Positions 7,009 through 15,346 are shown, counted from the first letter of the stretch. The stretch: DNA of 64,000 bases from Taibaiella helva (GCF_003545695.1 NZ_QUZZ01000004.1:496001-560000); one strand, 5' to 3'. A program made the numbers and translations. Notes: generated by a model not told the origin, from the letters alone.

Positions 7009-7017
7009 AGCAGCAGC

Positions 7018-7052
7018 ATAAAAAGAAGCGTGCACCAGGAGGTCCACGCTTC
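7018..7052 (-). terminator. Terminator of the small lipoprotein
   Basis: GAAGCGTG (7025-7032) pairs perfectly with CACGCTTC (7045-7052). On the minus strand the stem is followed by TTTTTATG, fitting termination of the gene ending at 7087. Confidence 0.65.
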
Positions 7053-7086
7053 GATAAAAGCTTTTATATTAAGAGAGGAAAAGGGT

Positions 7087-7341
7087 CTAAAACAGGTCGC
7101 AGGTCTCTACAGTATGGATACCGCCGTTGTCGTAGGTACCGGAAGCAGCCCTGCAGGTATTCTCCGCATTTTTCTTCGTATCGGTAATCGGGTATTCCCG
7201 TGTCTGGCCTTGGGGCAGGCCCGGAACGCCGGTATAGGTCATTTTGCACTGGCAGGTGTACTTCCGGGTACAGGAAGTTGTTCCGGCCAATAATACCAAC
7301 ACTGCCGATGCCAATAAAAAAGAAGTAAAACGTTGCTTCAT
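7087..7341 (-). CDS. Small Cys-containing lipoprotein (84 aa)
   Basis: The signal sequence MKQRFTSFLLASAVLVLLAG ends in a lipobox (TTSC, Cys at residue 24). The short mature domain contains four further Cys (in YTCQCKM, NTCRAA and VETCDLF), probably two disulfides, and a region TREYPITDTKKNAENTC. I do not recognise a family, though short Cys-containing lipoproteins of this build are common in Chitinophagaceae. It is convergent with hemW and followed by its own terminator. Membrane-anchored, periplasmic side; function unknown. Confidence 0.75.
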   Translation of the reverse strand: MKQRFTSFLLASAVLVLLAGTTSCTRKYTCQCKMTYTGVPGLPQGQTREYPITDTKKNAENTCRAASGTYDNGGIHTVETCDLF

Positions 7342-7417
7342 TGCTGTAAAGTTTACAAGAGATTTTCCAAAGATAATTAACGCAGCTTATATTTCCAATG
7401 CACCGGCGCAGGATTCT

Positions 7418-8461
7418 CTATTCCTTCCCCTGCAACGCCCGTTTCTTCCGCCAGCGCTCGGCCGCCCGGCCAATCCACCAGAAAGAGAAGGCCAGGATCA
7501 CGAAGAACAATCCTTTGTTCGTCTTGTCCCAGAAGTATTCGAAATAGCGCGTATAAATATTGATCAGGAAGAAGACCAGGCAGATATCCCGGAGAAAAGC
7601 ATCTTTCTTACGGAAAGCATAAACGATAAGCCCGAGCAGCATCAGCGAAAAGGCCAGCGCCCAGAACCAGAGCCGGCCCTGCCGTATCTGCAGCCAGACA
7701 TCAAAATTACTGCTGTTGCCCAGGATCGACAGGCTCCATGCCGCTACCAGGAAAAAGACCCAGCCCATAATGCGTGTAATACGGGCAAAGGTCGCCAGTA
7801 CAGCTACTCTCAGCGTAAGTTGCTGCAACAGCAATATGAGCACCCCGAACAAGGACATCCTCATGGCGTAATTCATATGCAGAAAATAATCATTGCCATG
7901 GCTCCAGTAATAGGTCTGCGCTCCCCACCAGCCGGCCAGCGCGAGCAGCTGGGTTACCCATAATAATTGAGAGCGCAGGAATACCGCTATAGTGCCGTAC
8001 AGCACCGCCGCTATAAAAAGAACAGGAGCGTAATTGCCGTTCTGGTAGCCGATGCTGCGGCCGATATAGGCCATCCCTACTGCCAGGCCCAGCACAATGG
8101 TAATATTAAAGGCTTCGTTGGCTGCATACAAGCCTGGTGTGCGCCGCTTGCGCCGGTAGCTGAGATAAACAAGACCCGCACTGAGCAGGATAAAACCGAT
8201 ACCTACCACGATCTCCGAAAAGCCGAAACGCCGGCGCATCAGCTCGATCCATTTCTCATCCATTACCAGGGCGCCAAATGCGAGCAGGCCACAGGACACG
8301 CAAGCGATGAGGGCGTAGGTCGACAAGATTCCGGTATCTGTATCTTCAAGGTTATAGCTGTTCTTCATTTTTGAAGCCGTGGACTCGTCCACGATACCCT
8401 GCTCTTGCCAATGTGCGATGGCCTTTTCAATCAGCTCTGCTTCTTTTTTATCCACTTGCAT
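7418..8461 (-). CDS. DUF2157-like multi-pass membrane protein
   Basis: 347 residues. The first 40 (KKEAELIEKAIAHWQEQGIVDESTASKMKNSY) match the short helical head of DUF2157 proteins, in which a wxxxGxI pattern precedes the membrane part. About nine or ten hydrophobic helices follow, separated by short loops with basic residues (for example SYRRKRR and the C-terminal RWRKKR). No catalytic motif is visible. The function of the family is unknown. It is monocistronic, with the lipoprotein behind it separated by 76 bases. Confidence 0.75.
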   Translation of the reverse strand: MQVDKKEAELIEKAIAHWQEQGIVDESTASKMKNSYNLEDTDTGILSTYALIACVSCGLLAFGALVMDEKWIELMRRRFGFSEIVVGIGFILLSAGLVYLSYRRKRRTPGLYAANEAFNITIVLGLAVGMAYIGRSIGYQNGNYAPVLFIAAVLYGTIAVFLRSQLLWVTQLLALAGWWGAQTYYWSHGNDYFLHMNYAMRMSLFGVLILLLQQLTLRVAVLATFARITRIMGWVFFLVAAWSLSILGNSSNFDVWLQIRQGRLWFWALAFSLMLLGLIVYAFRKKDAFLRDICLVFFLINIYTRYFEYFWDKTNKGLFFVILAFSFWWIGRAAERWRKKRALQGKE

Positions 8462-8606
8462 CGGCTAAAATTAGCTATTTTCGTAGCATTAAACGCTCCT
8501 GATTAAATAACAGTGATCCTTAAACGAAGCGCTCCCCTGCCCTTCAAAGCCGGCCTATTTGCCCGGCAGGTTATTTTATTTTCCATTCTCTGAAAGAGCA
8601 TTTATA

Positions 8607-9242
8607 ATGAACAACAATCTTATTGCCATTATCGGCGGCACCGGCAAGTCCGGGCAATACCTCGTGCAGGCTTTATTACAGCGCGGCTATTCCCTGCGCC
8701 TGCTGCATCGTCACCCGGAAAACCTTCTCCATTTTCCACCCGCCGTAAGGGTGATCAAAGGCGACGCCCGCGATGAGGCCGCGATACTTCAATTGCTGGA
8801 AGGCTGCAGCGCAGTGATCAGCACACTGGGCCAACCGGCCGGCGAACCGCCGATCTTCAGTACAGCCACAGGCCATGTACTCCGGGCCATGAACCTGCAG
8901 GGGCTCAGCCGCTATATCGTGGCTACAGGCCTTAGTGTCGACAGTCCCCAGGACCATAAAAGCCCCTGGGTGCAGGAAGCCAGCGGCTGGATGCATGCCC
9001 ATTATCCCGCGACCACAGCGGATAAGCAAGCAGAGTATGAGCTATTGCAAAGTTCGCCGCTGCACTGGACCCTGGTACGCCTTCCGCGCATTGTCCTCAC
9101 CCATGAGCGAAAGGATATCAAGGTAAGCCTCAACGATTGCCCGGGACAACAGGTGCATGCCTGCGACCTGGCCGGCTTCCTGGCCGGGCTATTGGAACAG
9201 GAACAATACCTGAGGACTGCACCTTTTATTGCCAGTCTGTAA
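8607..9242 (+). CDS. NAD(P)-binding Rossmann protein (atypical SDR, NmrA/BVR-B type)
   Basis: 211 residues. The N-terminus MNNNLIAIIGGTGKSGQYLV carries the GxxGxxG dinucleotide-binding motif of extended/atypical short-chain dehydrogenases. The strand-turn LRLLHRHPENL and the motif VIKGDARDEAAI fit the NmrA-like/biliverdin-reductase-B group. No Tyr-x-x-x-Lys pair in the usual place is obvious, so it may act as a reductase of unknown substrate or a redox sensor. The start at 8607 is chosen because it has an AAAGAG stretch before it and the Rossmann strand follows at once; an in-frame ATG at 8559 adds unrelated residues. Confidence 0.8.
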   Translation: MNNNLIAIIGGTGKSGQYLVQALLQRGYSLRLLHRHPENLLHFPPAVRVIKGDARDEAAILQLLEGCSAVISTLGQPAGEPPIFSTATGHVLRAMNLQGLSRYIVATGLSVDSPQDHKSPWVQEASGWMHAHYPATTADKQAEYELLQSSPLHWTLVRLPRIVLTHERKDIKVSLNDCPGQQVHACDLAGFLAGLLEQEQYLRTAPFIASL

Positions 9243-9511
9243 AGCAGAAGAAGCGGTCATGAGATAGACCAGGCTTTCCACCCTTCGACTATGCTCAGGG
9301 TGACGCCGGTCATAAAGCTCCTGGTTTGTAGGGTCGTCCATTTAGGATTGTGATCAAAATTTTTGTCAGGCCGCGAAAAACTGTTCCTATATTGTTGTCG
9401 TCGGCAGCGAGTCCGAATACAACAGGAACAACATCTCAGCCTGTTTACATTTCGACTATGCTCAATGTGACAGGCTTGAGACCTTTCAGGACAGCCGCTT
9501 TTACCTACTGC
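9243..9511. repeat. Intergenic region with two covarying TCGACTATGCTC hairpins
   Basis: Two hairpins share the 12-base loop TCGACTATGCTC. The first has stem CACCCT/AGGGTG (9279-9302) and the second ACATT/AATGT (9447-9468). The second is extended by an outer stem, CTCAGCCTGT with ACAGGCTTGAG (one bulged A). The first has possible outer pairing of ACCAGG with CCTGGT. Between them, GTTCCTATATTGTTGT (from about 9381) can pair with ACAACAGGAAC. No gene is visible. Hairpins with this loop sequence recur in many Bacteroidota genomes to my knowledge; their role is not known. Confidence 0.65.
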
Positions 9512-9519
9512 TAAATTTG
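9512..9519 (+). promoter_or_regulatory. TAAATTTG -7 box before the PaaG-like gene
   Basis: An exact TAnnTTTG match 29 bases before the ATG at 9549. No clear TTTG -33 element is seen. Confidence 0.5.
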
Positions 9520-9548
9520 TACTTTTACCCCCTCAAAAAAAAGAATAG

Positions 9549-10325
9549 ATGAGCACAATCACTGCCCGCACAGAAAACGGCGTTGCCTATATCGTCATGA
9601 ACCGGCCGGATAAATTCAACAGCTTTAACCGCGAAATGGCGCTGGCCCTGCAACAAGAGCTGGACCGCTGCGCCGACGATGATTCGGTGCGCGCCATTCA
9701 TCTCAGCGGCGAAGGCAAAGCTTTCTGCGCCGGCCAGGACCTGGGCGAAGCAGTAGATCCCGCCGGCCCCGAGCTGCGTGCAATCGTACGCGATCATTAT
9801 AACCCCATCATCGAACGCATCCGCAATATTGAAAAGCCTGTGGTTGCTGCTGTAAACGGCGTAGCTGCCGGCGCCGGCGCCAATATTGCCCTGGCCTGCG
9901 ATATCGTGTTGGCCAAAGAAAGCGCCGCTTTCATCCAGGCCTTCAGCAAAATCGGTCTTATTCCCGATAGCGGCGGCACCTGGTTCCTGCCCCGCCTGGT
10001 CGGCTTCCAGAAGGCCTCTGCGCTGATGATGCTGGGCGATAAGGTAAGCGCCGCCGAGGCCGAGCGCCTGGGCATGATCTATAAAGCTTTTGCCGACGAC
10101 AGCTTTGAAACGGAGAGCCAAAAGATAGCAGAGAGCCTTGCGAAGATGCCGACCAAAGCCCTGGCTTATACCAAGGCCGCCCTGAACCTCAGCTTCAGCC
10201 ATTCCCTTACGGAGCAGTTGCAGCAGGAAGAAGAATACCAGGCTATCTGCGGCGCTACCGCCGATTTCAACGAAGGCATCGCCGCTTTCCTGGAAAAGCG
10301 CCAGCCGGTGTTCACAGGAAAATAA
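9549..10325 (+). CDS. paaG: Enoyl-CoA hydratase/isomerase, PaaG type
   Basis: 258 residues of the crotonase fold. The oxyanion-hole stretch is GKAFCAGQDLGE (residues about 57-68) and the second loop NGVAAGAGANIALACDIVLA. The motif IGLIPDSGGTWFLPRLVG carries the Asp typical of 2-(1,2-epoxy-1,2-dihydrophenyl)acetyl-CoA isomerase (PaaG) rather than the Glu of ordinary hydratases. PaaG acts in phenylacetate breakdown, forming the oxepin-CoA ring; no other paa gene is in the window, so another acyl-CoA substrate is possible. It acts in the cytosol. A small lipoprotein gene follows 23 bases later and may be cotranscribed. Confidence 0.85.
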   Translation: MSTITARTENGVAYIVMNRPDKFNSFNREMALALQQELDRCADDDSVRAIHLSGEGKAFCAGQDLGEAVDPAGPELRAIVRDHYNPIIERIRNIEKPVVAAVNGVAAGAGANIALACDIVLAKESAAFIQAFSKIGLIPDSGGTWFLPRLVGFQKASALMMLGDKVSAAEAERLGMIYKAFADDSFETESQKIAESLAKMPTKALAYTKAALNLSFSHSLTEQLQQEEEYQAICGATADFNEGIAAFLEKRQPVFTGK

Positions 10326-10348
10326 ACGACGGCGCAATACCTTATGTT

Positions 10349-10690
10349 ATGAGGCTGCTGATGTTAACGATAAGCTTCTTGGTCGCCGGGGCTTGCAATG
10401 TGCAGGTTCCGGCTGATCAGCAGTCTGCCCGGGACCAGAGCATACAACAGCTGATCGGGTTTTGCATCGATACGACACTGGACCCGGGCCTGAACGGGGA
10501 CCGGTACGATGTCGATCTCAGTAAGATCAAAACGTGGAGCCTGAACGATAAAAAGAAGGTGCTGCAAAGCCGCAAGGTAAAAGAAACAAACCTGGATTCC
10601 CTGCTGTGCCACGATAGCACCTGGCTGCAGTACGCCTACCTGGAAACGCCGGTGATCCCCATCGAATTGATCATCACCCGTATCAGCTAA
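10349..10690 (+). CDS. Putative lipoprotein (113 aa)
   Basis: The signal is MRLLMLTISFLVAGAC, with a lipobox VAGAC (Cys 16). The mature part has two further Cys (FCIDTTLD, LLCHDSTW) and a possible helix around KIKTWSLNDKKKVLQSRK. I do not recognise a family. It follows the PaaG-like gene by 23 bases and its end faces the end of another lipoprotein gene on the opposite strand with only 21 bases between, so a compact shared terminator is expected. Confidence 0.65.
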   Translation: MRLLMLTISFLVAGACNVQVPADQQSARDQSIQQLIGFCIDTTLDPGLNGDRYDVDLSKIKTWSLNDKKKVLQSRKVKETNLDSLLCHDSTWLQYAYLETPVIPIELIITRIS

Positions 10691-10711
10691 TGATGATCTT
10701 ACCGGTTTCGG

Positions 10712-11170
10712 CTATCGGGCTTTGAAGTAGCCTTTGGTCTGCTTCAGGCGCACATTGCCATTCTCTGCCCGGATCTCGTAAAGCTCGTGGAAAATGCCAT
10801 CGCCGGCATCGAAGCCCAGCAGGCAGTGGTAATCGCCGGCAGCCTTCTGCAACACTGGTTTCAGCACTACGCCCGGCGTCCATTCGGGCAGCTGAACGTC
10901 CGTTTCGTTAATATTAAAGCCATATTCCAGTTTGACGCGAAAAAGCCCTTCTGCGCTGGCTTCCGTAGCGATCACCGTAACGCGGAAATATTTTTCGTTC
11001 AGCTGATCCTCCTTCACGCGTTCTTTGTAGCGGGCGACCTCAGCTCCCGCAGCGGGTGGCTGCCAGGGAGCCGTGGCCATAGTTGTCTTTGGTGAAGCGG
11101 GATCAGTTGCAGTGCCGGAACAAGCTGCCAGCGATAGCAGACAGCAAAACAGGAAGGTACGATAGCTCAT
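10712..11170 (-). CDS. Putative lipoprotein (152 aa)
   Basis: The start at 11170 gives MSYRTFLFCCLLSLAACSG, a lipoprotein signal with lipobox LAAC (Cys 17). A low-complexity Thr/Pro/Ala linker (residues about 20-45) follows, then a domain of beta character (YFRVTVIATEASAEGLFRVKLEYGFN...) ending KQTKGYFKAR. I do not recognise a family. The frame continues open far upstream, antisense to the next gene, but codons before 11170 are not credible. It is divergent from the LD-carboxypeptidase with 75 bases between, which must hold both promoters. Confidence 0.7.
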   Translation of the reverse strand: MSYRTFLFCCLLSLAACSGTATDPASPKTTMATAPWQPPAAGAEVARYKERVKEDQLNEKYFRVTVIATEASAEGLFRVKLEYGFNINETDVQLPEWTPGVVLKPVLQKAAGDYHCLLGFDAGDGIFHELYEIRAENGNVRLKQTKGYFKAR

Positions 11171-11245
11171 AAAAGGCAAACGCGGATTATTCTGCAAAAG
11201 AAAATTATTTTTACCGTACCAAAAAGCGCTACCTTTTACATTGAT

Positions 11246-12178
11246 ATGAACCAGGAGATCATTCCGCCCTATCTTCAGCCCGGCGACACAATCGGCATCA
11301 CCTGCCCTTCGGGATACCTTCCGGCGGCACGTACTGTATTTGCCCGCAAGACCCTCGAGGCCTGGGGCTTTAAGGTGATTGTGGGCAGCACCGTGGGCAG
11401 CGGCCATTATTATTTTTCCGACAACGACGACCGCAGGCTCTTCGATTTGCAAAGCATGCTGGACAACCCGGACATTAAGGCCATATTGATGGGGCGCGGC
11501 GGCTATGGCCTCAGCCGCATTATCGACCAGGTCGATTTTACCGCCTTCTGCCGGCAGCCTAAATGGATCTGCGGTTTCAGCGACATCACCGTGCTGCACA
11601 GCCATATACAGGCCCGTTACGGGATCGCCACCCTGCATGGTCCTATGTGCGGCGCCTTTAAGGAAGACAATGCCGGCAGCCCGGATATCCTTTCTGTACT
11701 GCGTTCCTGGACGGGCCAGCCTTTCAGCTACCCGGTAGCGCCCAACGAGCACAACCGCAGCGGAACAGCCGAAGGCATTGTGGTGGGCGGCAACCTGGCG
11801 ATACTGGCGCATCTCTCGGGCTCTGTCTCGCAAATGGACACCCAGGGCAAGATCCTGTTTATCGAAGACATTGGCGAATACCTGTACAATATAGACCGCA
11901 TGCTGCTCAACCTGAAACGGGCCGGGCTGCTGGCCGGGCTCAAAGGGCTGATCTGCGGCGGTTTTACCGACATGAAGGATACAGAAAGACCTTTCGGACA
12001 AGACATTTATGAGATCATAAAGGAGAAAGTAGCCGAATATGATTACCCGGTATGCTTCGATTTTCCGGCAGGTCACCAGGATGTTAATTACAGCCTGGCG
12101 CTGGGCACGCGGTATGTGCTGGAAGTATCGGACAACAAGGTAAACCTCAGCCCCAAAGCAGGCCTGGTGCAAGTATAA
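11246..12178 (+). CDS. LD-carboxypeptidase, peptidase family S66
   Basis: 310 residues that match muramoyltetrapeptide carboxypeptidase (LdcA/MccF clan). The N-terminus LQPGDTIGITCPSGYL and MGRGGYGLSRIIDQVDF precede the nucleophile elbow GFSDITVLH with Ser 112. The Glu and His of the Ser-Glu-His triad lie in LFIEDIGEYLYNIDRML and in CFDFPAGHQDVNYSLALG. The family cleaves the L,D-bond to the terminal D-Ala of murein tetrapeptides during cell-wall recycling in the cytosol, or processes microcin-type peptides (MccF). No signal peptide is present, which agrees with recycling. Confidence 0.88.
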   Translation: MNQEIIPPYLQPGDTIGITCPSGYLPAARTVFARKTLEAWGFKVIVGSTVGSGHYYFSDNDDRRLFDLQSMLDNPDIKAILMGRGGYGLSRIIDQVDFTAFCRQPKWICGFSDITVLHSHIQARYGIATLHGPMCGAFKEDNAGSPDILSVLRSWTGQPFSYPVAPNEHNRSGTAEGIVVGGNLAILAHLSGSVSQMDTQGKILFIEDIGEYLYNIDRMLLNLKRAGLLAGLKGLICGGFTDMKDTERPFGQDIYEIIKEKVAEYDYPVCFDFPAGHQDVNYSLALGTRYVLEVSDNKVNLSPKAGLVQV

Positions 12179-12224
12179 GAGACGCTGATTGGTTTTTCTT
12201 ATGAATAGATTTAATATCCAATTA

Positions 12225-12252
12225 TTGTATCTACATTTATTTTCTAACTTTG
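12225..12252 (+). promoter_or_regulatory. Promoter of the yceI-like gene
   Basis: TTG (12225-12227), 17 bases, then an exact -7 box TAACTTTG (12245-12252). The start codon is at 12279, giving a leader of about 20 bases. The arrangement fits the Bacteroidota -33/-7 promoter. Confidence 0.65.
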
Positions 12253-12278
12253 CAAAAAAATCAAAGCATCATCGAAAC

Positions 12279-12965
12279 ATGAGAAAATTGACTTTGACCG
12301 CAGCAGCCGCTGCCTTGTTATTTGCAGCTACGTCCTGCAACAACTCTTCTTCCTCTGACACGGCTCAGACGGATACCGCGAAAACGGAGGCTGTAGCCAC
12401 CGGTAAAGAATATACTGCCGATGTTGCTGCCACCGTGATCAAATGGCGCGGCGTACACAAAGGCGGTATGAATCCCCGCTACGGTACCCTCAACATTACC
12501 AACGGCACTGTTTCCGTAGACAACGGCAAAGTAACCGGCGGTTCTTTTGTAGTGGACCTGAACACGCTTAAAGTAGACAGTGCGTCTGTAGGCTCCGGCG
12601 AGGGCAAAAAACCTGCCGATCTGGAAGGCCATCTGAAGAGTCCCGACTTCTTCGATGCTGCCAAGTATCCTACTGCTAAATTTGCCATTACCGGCGTAGA
12701 GGCTTTCGACGCTGCAAAAGACAAGAGCCTGCTGGAAGGCGCTACCAATATCGTTAGCGGCAACCTGACACTCAAAGACAGCACTCTGAACATTAAATTC
12801 CCCGCTAAGATCACTGTTGCTGACAACGGTGTTACCGTTGAAGCCAAATTCACTGTAGACAGGACTTCATGGGGCTTAAACTATAAAGCTGAGGGCGATC
12901 CTGCCAATTGGCTCATCAGCAAAGATTTTGAACTGGACATCAACCTGAAGGCCGTTCAAAAATAG
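12279..12965 (+). CDS. YceI family lipoprotein
   Basis: 228 residues. The signal MRKLTLTAAAAALLFAATSC ends in a lipobox with Cys 20, followed by an Asn/Ser/Thr/Asp-rich linker. The YceI lipocalin-like barrel (about 45-227) shows typical strands: VIKWRGVHKGGMNPRYGTL, GGSFVVDLNTLKV, LKSPDFFDAAKYPTAKF, and the end FTVDRTSWGLNYK. YceI proteins bind polyisoprenoid or similar lipids in the periplasm; the ligand here is unknown. The ATG at 12279 is selected over 12189 because of the lipoprotein signal and the promoter box just upstream. Confidence 0.9.
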   Translation: MRKLTLTAAAAALLFAATSCNNSSSSDTAQTDTAKTEAVATGKEYTADVAATVIKWRGVHKGGMNPRYGTLNITNGTVSVDNGKVTGGSFVVDLNTLKVDSASVGSGEGKKPADLEGHLKSPDFFDAAKYPTAKFAITGVEAFDAAKDKSLLEGATNIVSGNLTLKDSTLNIKFPAKITVADNGVTVEAKFTVDRTSWGLNYKAEGDPANWLISKDFELDINLKAVQK

Positions 12966-12992
12966 CTTTTTCATGGCTGTAAGTTTTAGAGG

Positions 12993-13027
12993 AAAGAGCC
13001 CGCTGTTCTCAGCGGGCTTTATTTTTT
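12993..13027 (+). terminator. Terminator after the yceI-like gene
   Basis: AGCCCGCT (12997-13004) pairs with AGCGGGCT (13011-13018) around a 6-base loop, followed by TTATTTTTT. Confidence 0.85.
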
Positions 13028-13110
13028 AATGCAATTCCGGCTTCGCTGCAAGGTCTTCGTCGGATAGGAAAAAACTATAGTCTTCCCTGCGGGTTTAGCC
13101 CAAACAGGTG

Positions 13111-13118
13111 TACATTTG
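13111..13118 (+). promoter_or_regulatory. TACATTTG -7 box of mqnE
   Basis: An exact TAnnTTTG match 44 bases before the mqnE ATG; a TTTA around 13094 could be a weak -33 element. Confidence 0.5.
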
Positions 13119-13162
13119 CCAACGGTATTGCCGCCGGGCGATACTCCAAAAACGATACCCAT

Positions 13163-14347
13163 ATGGAATCCAACCAGCAATTCCCGGAAAGCCTTATCGC
13201 ACAGGTAAAGCACGACCCGGAACTACAGCAGATAGCAGAAAAAGTGATCCGCAGGGAACGCATCACAGAAGCAGAAGGCCTGGCCTTGTTTGAACGCGGA
13301 GAGCTGAATTTCCTGGGCGCCCTGGCTAATTTTGTAAGAGAGCGTCTGCACGGCAACAAAACCTATTTCAACCGTAATTTCCATATCGAGCCCACCAACG
13401 TCTGCATCTTTACCTGCGGCTTTTGCTCTTATTCCCGCACGTACAAGAACAAAGAGGACGGCTGGGAACTAAGCCTGGAACAGATGATGGATATCGTGCG
13501 GAAGTATGATGGGGAACCGGTTACCGAAGTCCATATCGTAGGGGGTGTGCATCCCAAAATGAACCTGCAGTTCTTCTGCGACCTGCTGGAACGCATCAAA
13601 GCCCATCGTCCCGAGCTGCACCGGAAAGGCTTTACCGCCGTAGAGCTGGATTATATGATCAGGAAAGCAAAGCTGAGCATAGAAGAAGGCATGGCCAAAC
13701 TGAAAGAGGCCGGCCTGCAGTCGCTGCCCGGTGGTGGCGCCGAGATTTTCGACCAAGCGATACGTGATGAAATATGCCCCGATAAAGTAGATGCCGATGG
13801 CTGGCTGCACATACATGAAACGGCTCACAACCTGGGCATGCACAGCAATGCTACCATGCTGTATGGCCATATAGAGAACTATGCACAGCGCATCGACCAT
13901 ATGAGCCGCCTGCGTACCCTGCAGGACAAGACCGGCGGCTTCAACTGCTTCATCCCGCTCAAATTCCGCAACAAGGATAATGATATGGCTCACCTGCCCG
14001 AGTCCTCCATTGTAGAGGACCTCAAGCTGTATGCCGTAGCCCGTATCTTCATGGACAATATCGCCAACCTTAAAGCTTACTGGCCTATGCTGGGTCGCCA
14101 AACGGCTCAGCTGACGCTGGATTATGGCGTAAACGACCTGGATGGTACCATCGACGACACGACCAAGATCTACTCGATGGCCGGCAGCGAAGAGCAGGTT
14201 CCCTCTATGAGCACGGAGCAACTGTGCGAGCTGATCCGTTCTGTAAAAAGGCTGCCCGTAGAGCGGGATACGCTGTACAACGAGATCCACGTGTACGAAG
14301 AAGAGCCTGTAAAGGAGGCATTTCGGGGAACGTTAAGTTTACGATAA
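13163..14347 (+). CDS. mqnE: Aminodeoxyfutalosine synthase MqnE
   Basis: 394 residues of the CofH/MqnE/MqnC radical-SAM group. The cluster motif is CIFTCGFC (Cys 81, 85, 88), preceded by FHIEPTNV. Other family marks are HIVGGVHPKMNLQFF, LKEAGLQSLPGGGAEIF and LHIHETAHNLGMHSNATMLYGHIE. MqnE joins 3-[(1-carboxyvinyl)oxy]benzoate to S-adenosylmethionine in the futalosine route to menaquinone. MqnC is the nearest alternative; the RRERITEAEGLALFERGEL head and overall length favour MqnE. The other mqn genes are not in the window. Cytosolic; monocistronic with its own promoter. Confidence 0.88.
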   Translation: MESNQQFPESLIAQVKHDPELQQIAEKVIRRERITEAEGLALFERGELNFLGALANFVRERLHGNKTYFNRNFHIEPTNVCIFTCGFCSYSRTYKNKEDGWELSLEQMMDIVRKYDGEPVTEVHIVGGVHPKMNLQFFCDLLERIKAHRPELHRKGFTAVELDYMIRKAKLSIEEGMAKLKEAGLQSLPGGGAEIFDQAIRDEICPDKVDADGWLHIHETAHNLGMHSNATMLYGHIENYAQRIDHMSRLRTLQDKTGGFNCFIPLKFRNKDNDMAHLPESSIVEDLKLYAVARIFMDNIANLKAYWPMLGRQTAQLTLDYGVNDLDGTIDDTTKIYSMAGSEEQVPSMSTEQLCELIRSVKRLPVERDTLYNEIHVYEEEPVKEAFRGTLSLR

Positions 14348-14393
14348 AAAACGTAATTCGCGGCTGAAGAGGTGCTTATTTCCCAATAATTGT

Positions 14394-14401
14394 TATTTTT
14401 G
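14394..14401 (+). promoter_or_regulatory. TATTTTTG -7 box of the DUF4870-like gene
   Basis: An exact TAnnTTTG match 35 bases before the start at 14437. Confidence 0.5.
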
Positions 14402-14436
14402 AAATATCAACAAACCTCTTTCAAAACGTTCATCTT

Positions 14437-14808
14437 ATGGAAAACTACAACCCTGTACAACAAACGGCTTCCGAAGCGGAAGGTAAGACGGCTGGCATCG
14501 TCAGTTACCTGACCATTATCGGCTGGCTGGTCGCTTATTTTGCCATGCACAAAGACAAAAAGACCGACATCGGCAGTTACCAGCTCAGGCAAACCCTGCT
14601 TCTGCATATCAGCTCTTTTGTTATTGGCATTATACTGAATATCCTATACTATTCTATGGCCATTGGCGCGATGTTCTATGTTAGCGGCCTGGTCAACCTC
14701 GCATTCTTTATTCTCTGGCTGATCGGCCTGATCGGAGCCATTAACGGCCAGAAGAAGCCGATACCACTGATCGGAGAAAAAGCACAGACGACTTTCCCCA
14801 GCATCTAA
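14437..14808 (+). CDS. DUF4870/Tic20-like membrane protein (123 aa)
   Basis: The protein begins with a polar tail (MENYNPVQQTASEAEGK). It follows with the pattern TAGIVSYLTIIGWLVAYFAMHKDK, the conserved SYQLRQTLLLHISSFVIG, and a third hydrophobic segment ending in LWLIGLIGAINGQKKPIPLIG. This is the arrangement of DUF4870 proteins, which resemble the Tic20 membrane domain. Three helices are expected in the inner membrane. The function of the family is unknown. It is monocistronic, with a promoter box upstream and a terminator straight after. Confidence 0.82.
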   Translation: MENYNPVQQTASEAEGKTAGIVSYLTIIGWLVAYFAMHKDKKTDIGSYQLRQTLLLHISSFVIGIILNILYYSMAIGAMFYVSGLVNLAFFILWLIGLIGAINGQKKPIPLIGEKAQTTFPSI

Positions 14809-14826
14809 ACGCTATGCGTTTCCTAT

Positions 14827-14858
14827 AAAGAGCGGCCGCCAGGGGTCGCTCTTTTTCA
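14827..14858 (+). terminator. Terminator after the DUF4870-like gene
   Basis: AAAGAGCG (14827-14834) pairs with CGCTCTTT (14847-14854), followed by a T-run. Confidence 0.8.
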
Positions 14859-15286
14859 TTGCCAGCCACTAATAGACTTTGGTCAAGCGGTAAAGTTGGG
14901 GACGCAATTATGTGTGTTCTGGTGAAGCATCGGCCCGGCACCCAGAGAATTGCGTTTTGCTCCTACGGAGCAAAGTTCTGTTTGTTCTCTGGTGGGTCCT
15001 ACAAACGTTCGACTCCTACGGAGCCCTGTAGCGCGGATAGCTATGGGAATCTGCAACCTTCCCGGTCACTGTCTGACCAGGAAAGCTTGCGTACAAGTGA
15101 TGCTGCCTCCGACTGTGCTTCCCATTTCCTGATGGAAGTTCTCATAACATCACTCTATATGTCTCTGTAATTCCCCGGATTTGCCGCTTGATCCCAACTT
15201 GATCTTATTGGTGAATATAGTGAAGATGTATGCCACTTTATGTCATATCCAAAGTCAGCACTGACCGGATATTACACCATAGCAGA
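14859..15286. other. Gene-free stretch holding repeat copy B
   Basis: No reading frame here has a believable start or composition. The only recognisable content is the hairpin repeat at 14954-15048. Confidence 0.6.
14954..15048 (+). repeat. Hairpin-rich interspersed repeat, copy B
   Basis: Same order as copy A at 3719-3809. TTTGCTCC-tac-GGAGCAAA spans 14956-14974. A GTTTGT...ACAAAC pair follows, then CTCC-tac-GGAG at 15013-15023, then CTGTAGC-7-GCTATGG (15026-15046). In that last stem the two changes from copy A still allow G/T pairing. The orientation is the same as copy A. Confidence 0.7.
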
Positions 15287-15325
15287 GCAAAATAGCCGGC
15301 CGGGATTTCCGGCCGGCTATTTTGC
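15287..15325 (-). terminator. Strong terminator after the beta-barrel gene
   Basis: GCAAAATAGCCGGCCGG (15287-15303) and CCGGCCGGCTATTTTGC (15309-15325) make a perfect 17-bp stem with a 5-base loop, 21 bases past the stop codon of the minus-strand gene. Confidence 0.85.
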
Positions 15326-15346
15326 CCGACTTGATGTACAGGATAT

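Noticed and set aside
5749-7047. 432-codon open frame on the minus strand, longer than hemW itself
   Set aside because: It lies antisense to hemW, whose radical-SAM motif and family residues are clear; the minus-strand protein has no recognisable feature and arises from codon bias.
11171-12172. Long upstream extension of the minus-strand lipoprotein gene
   Set aside because: It runs antisense through the LD-carboxypeptidase gene; the lipoprotein signal at 11170 marks the true start.
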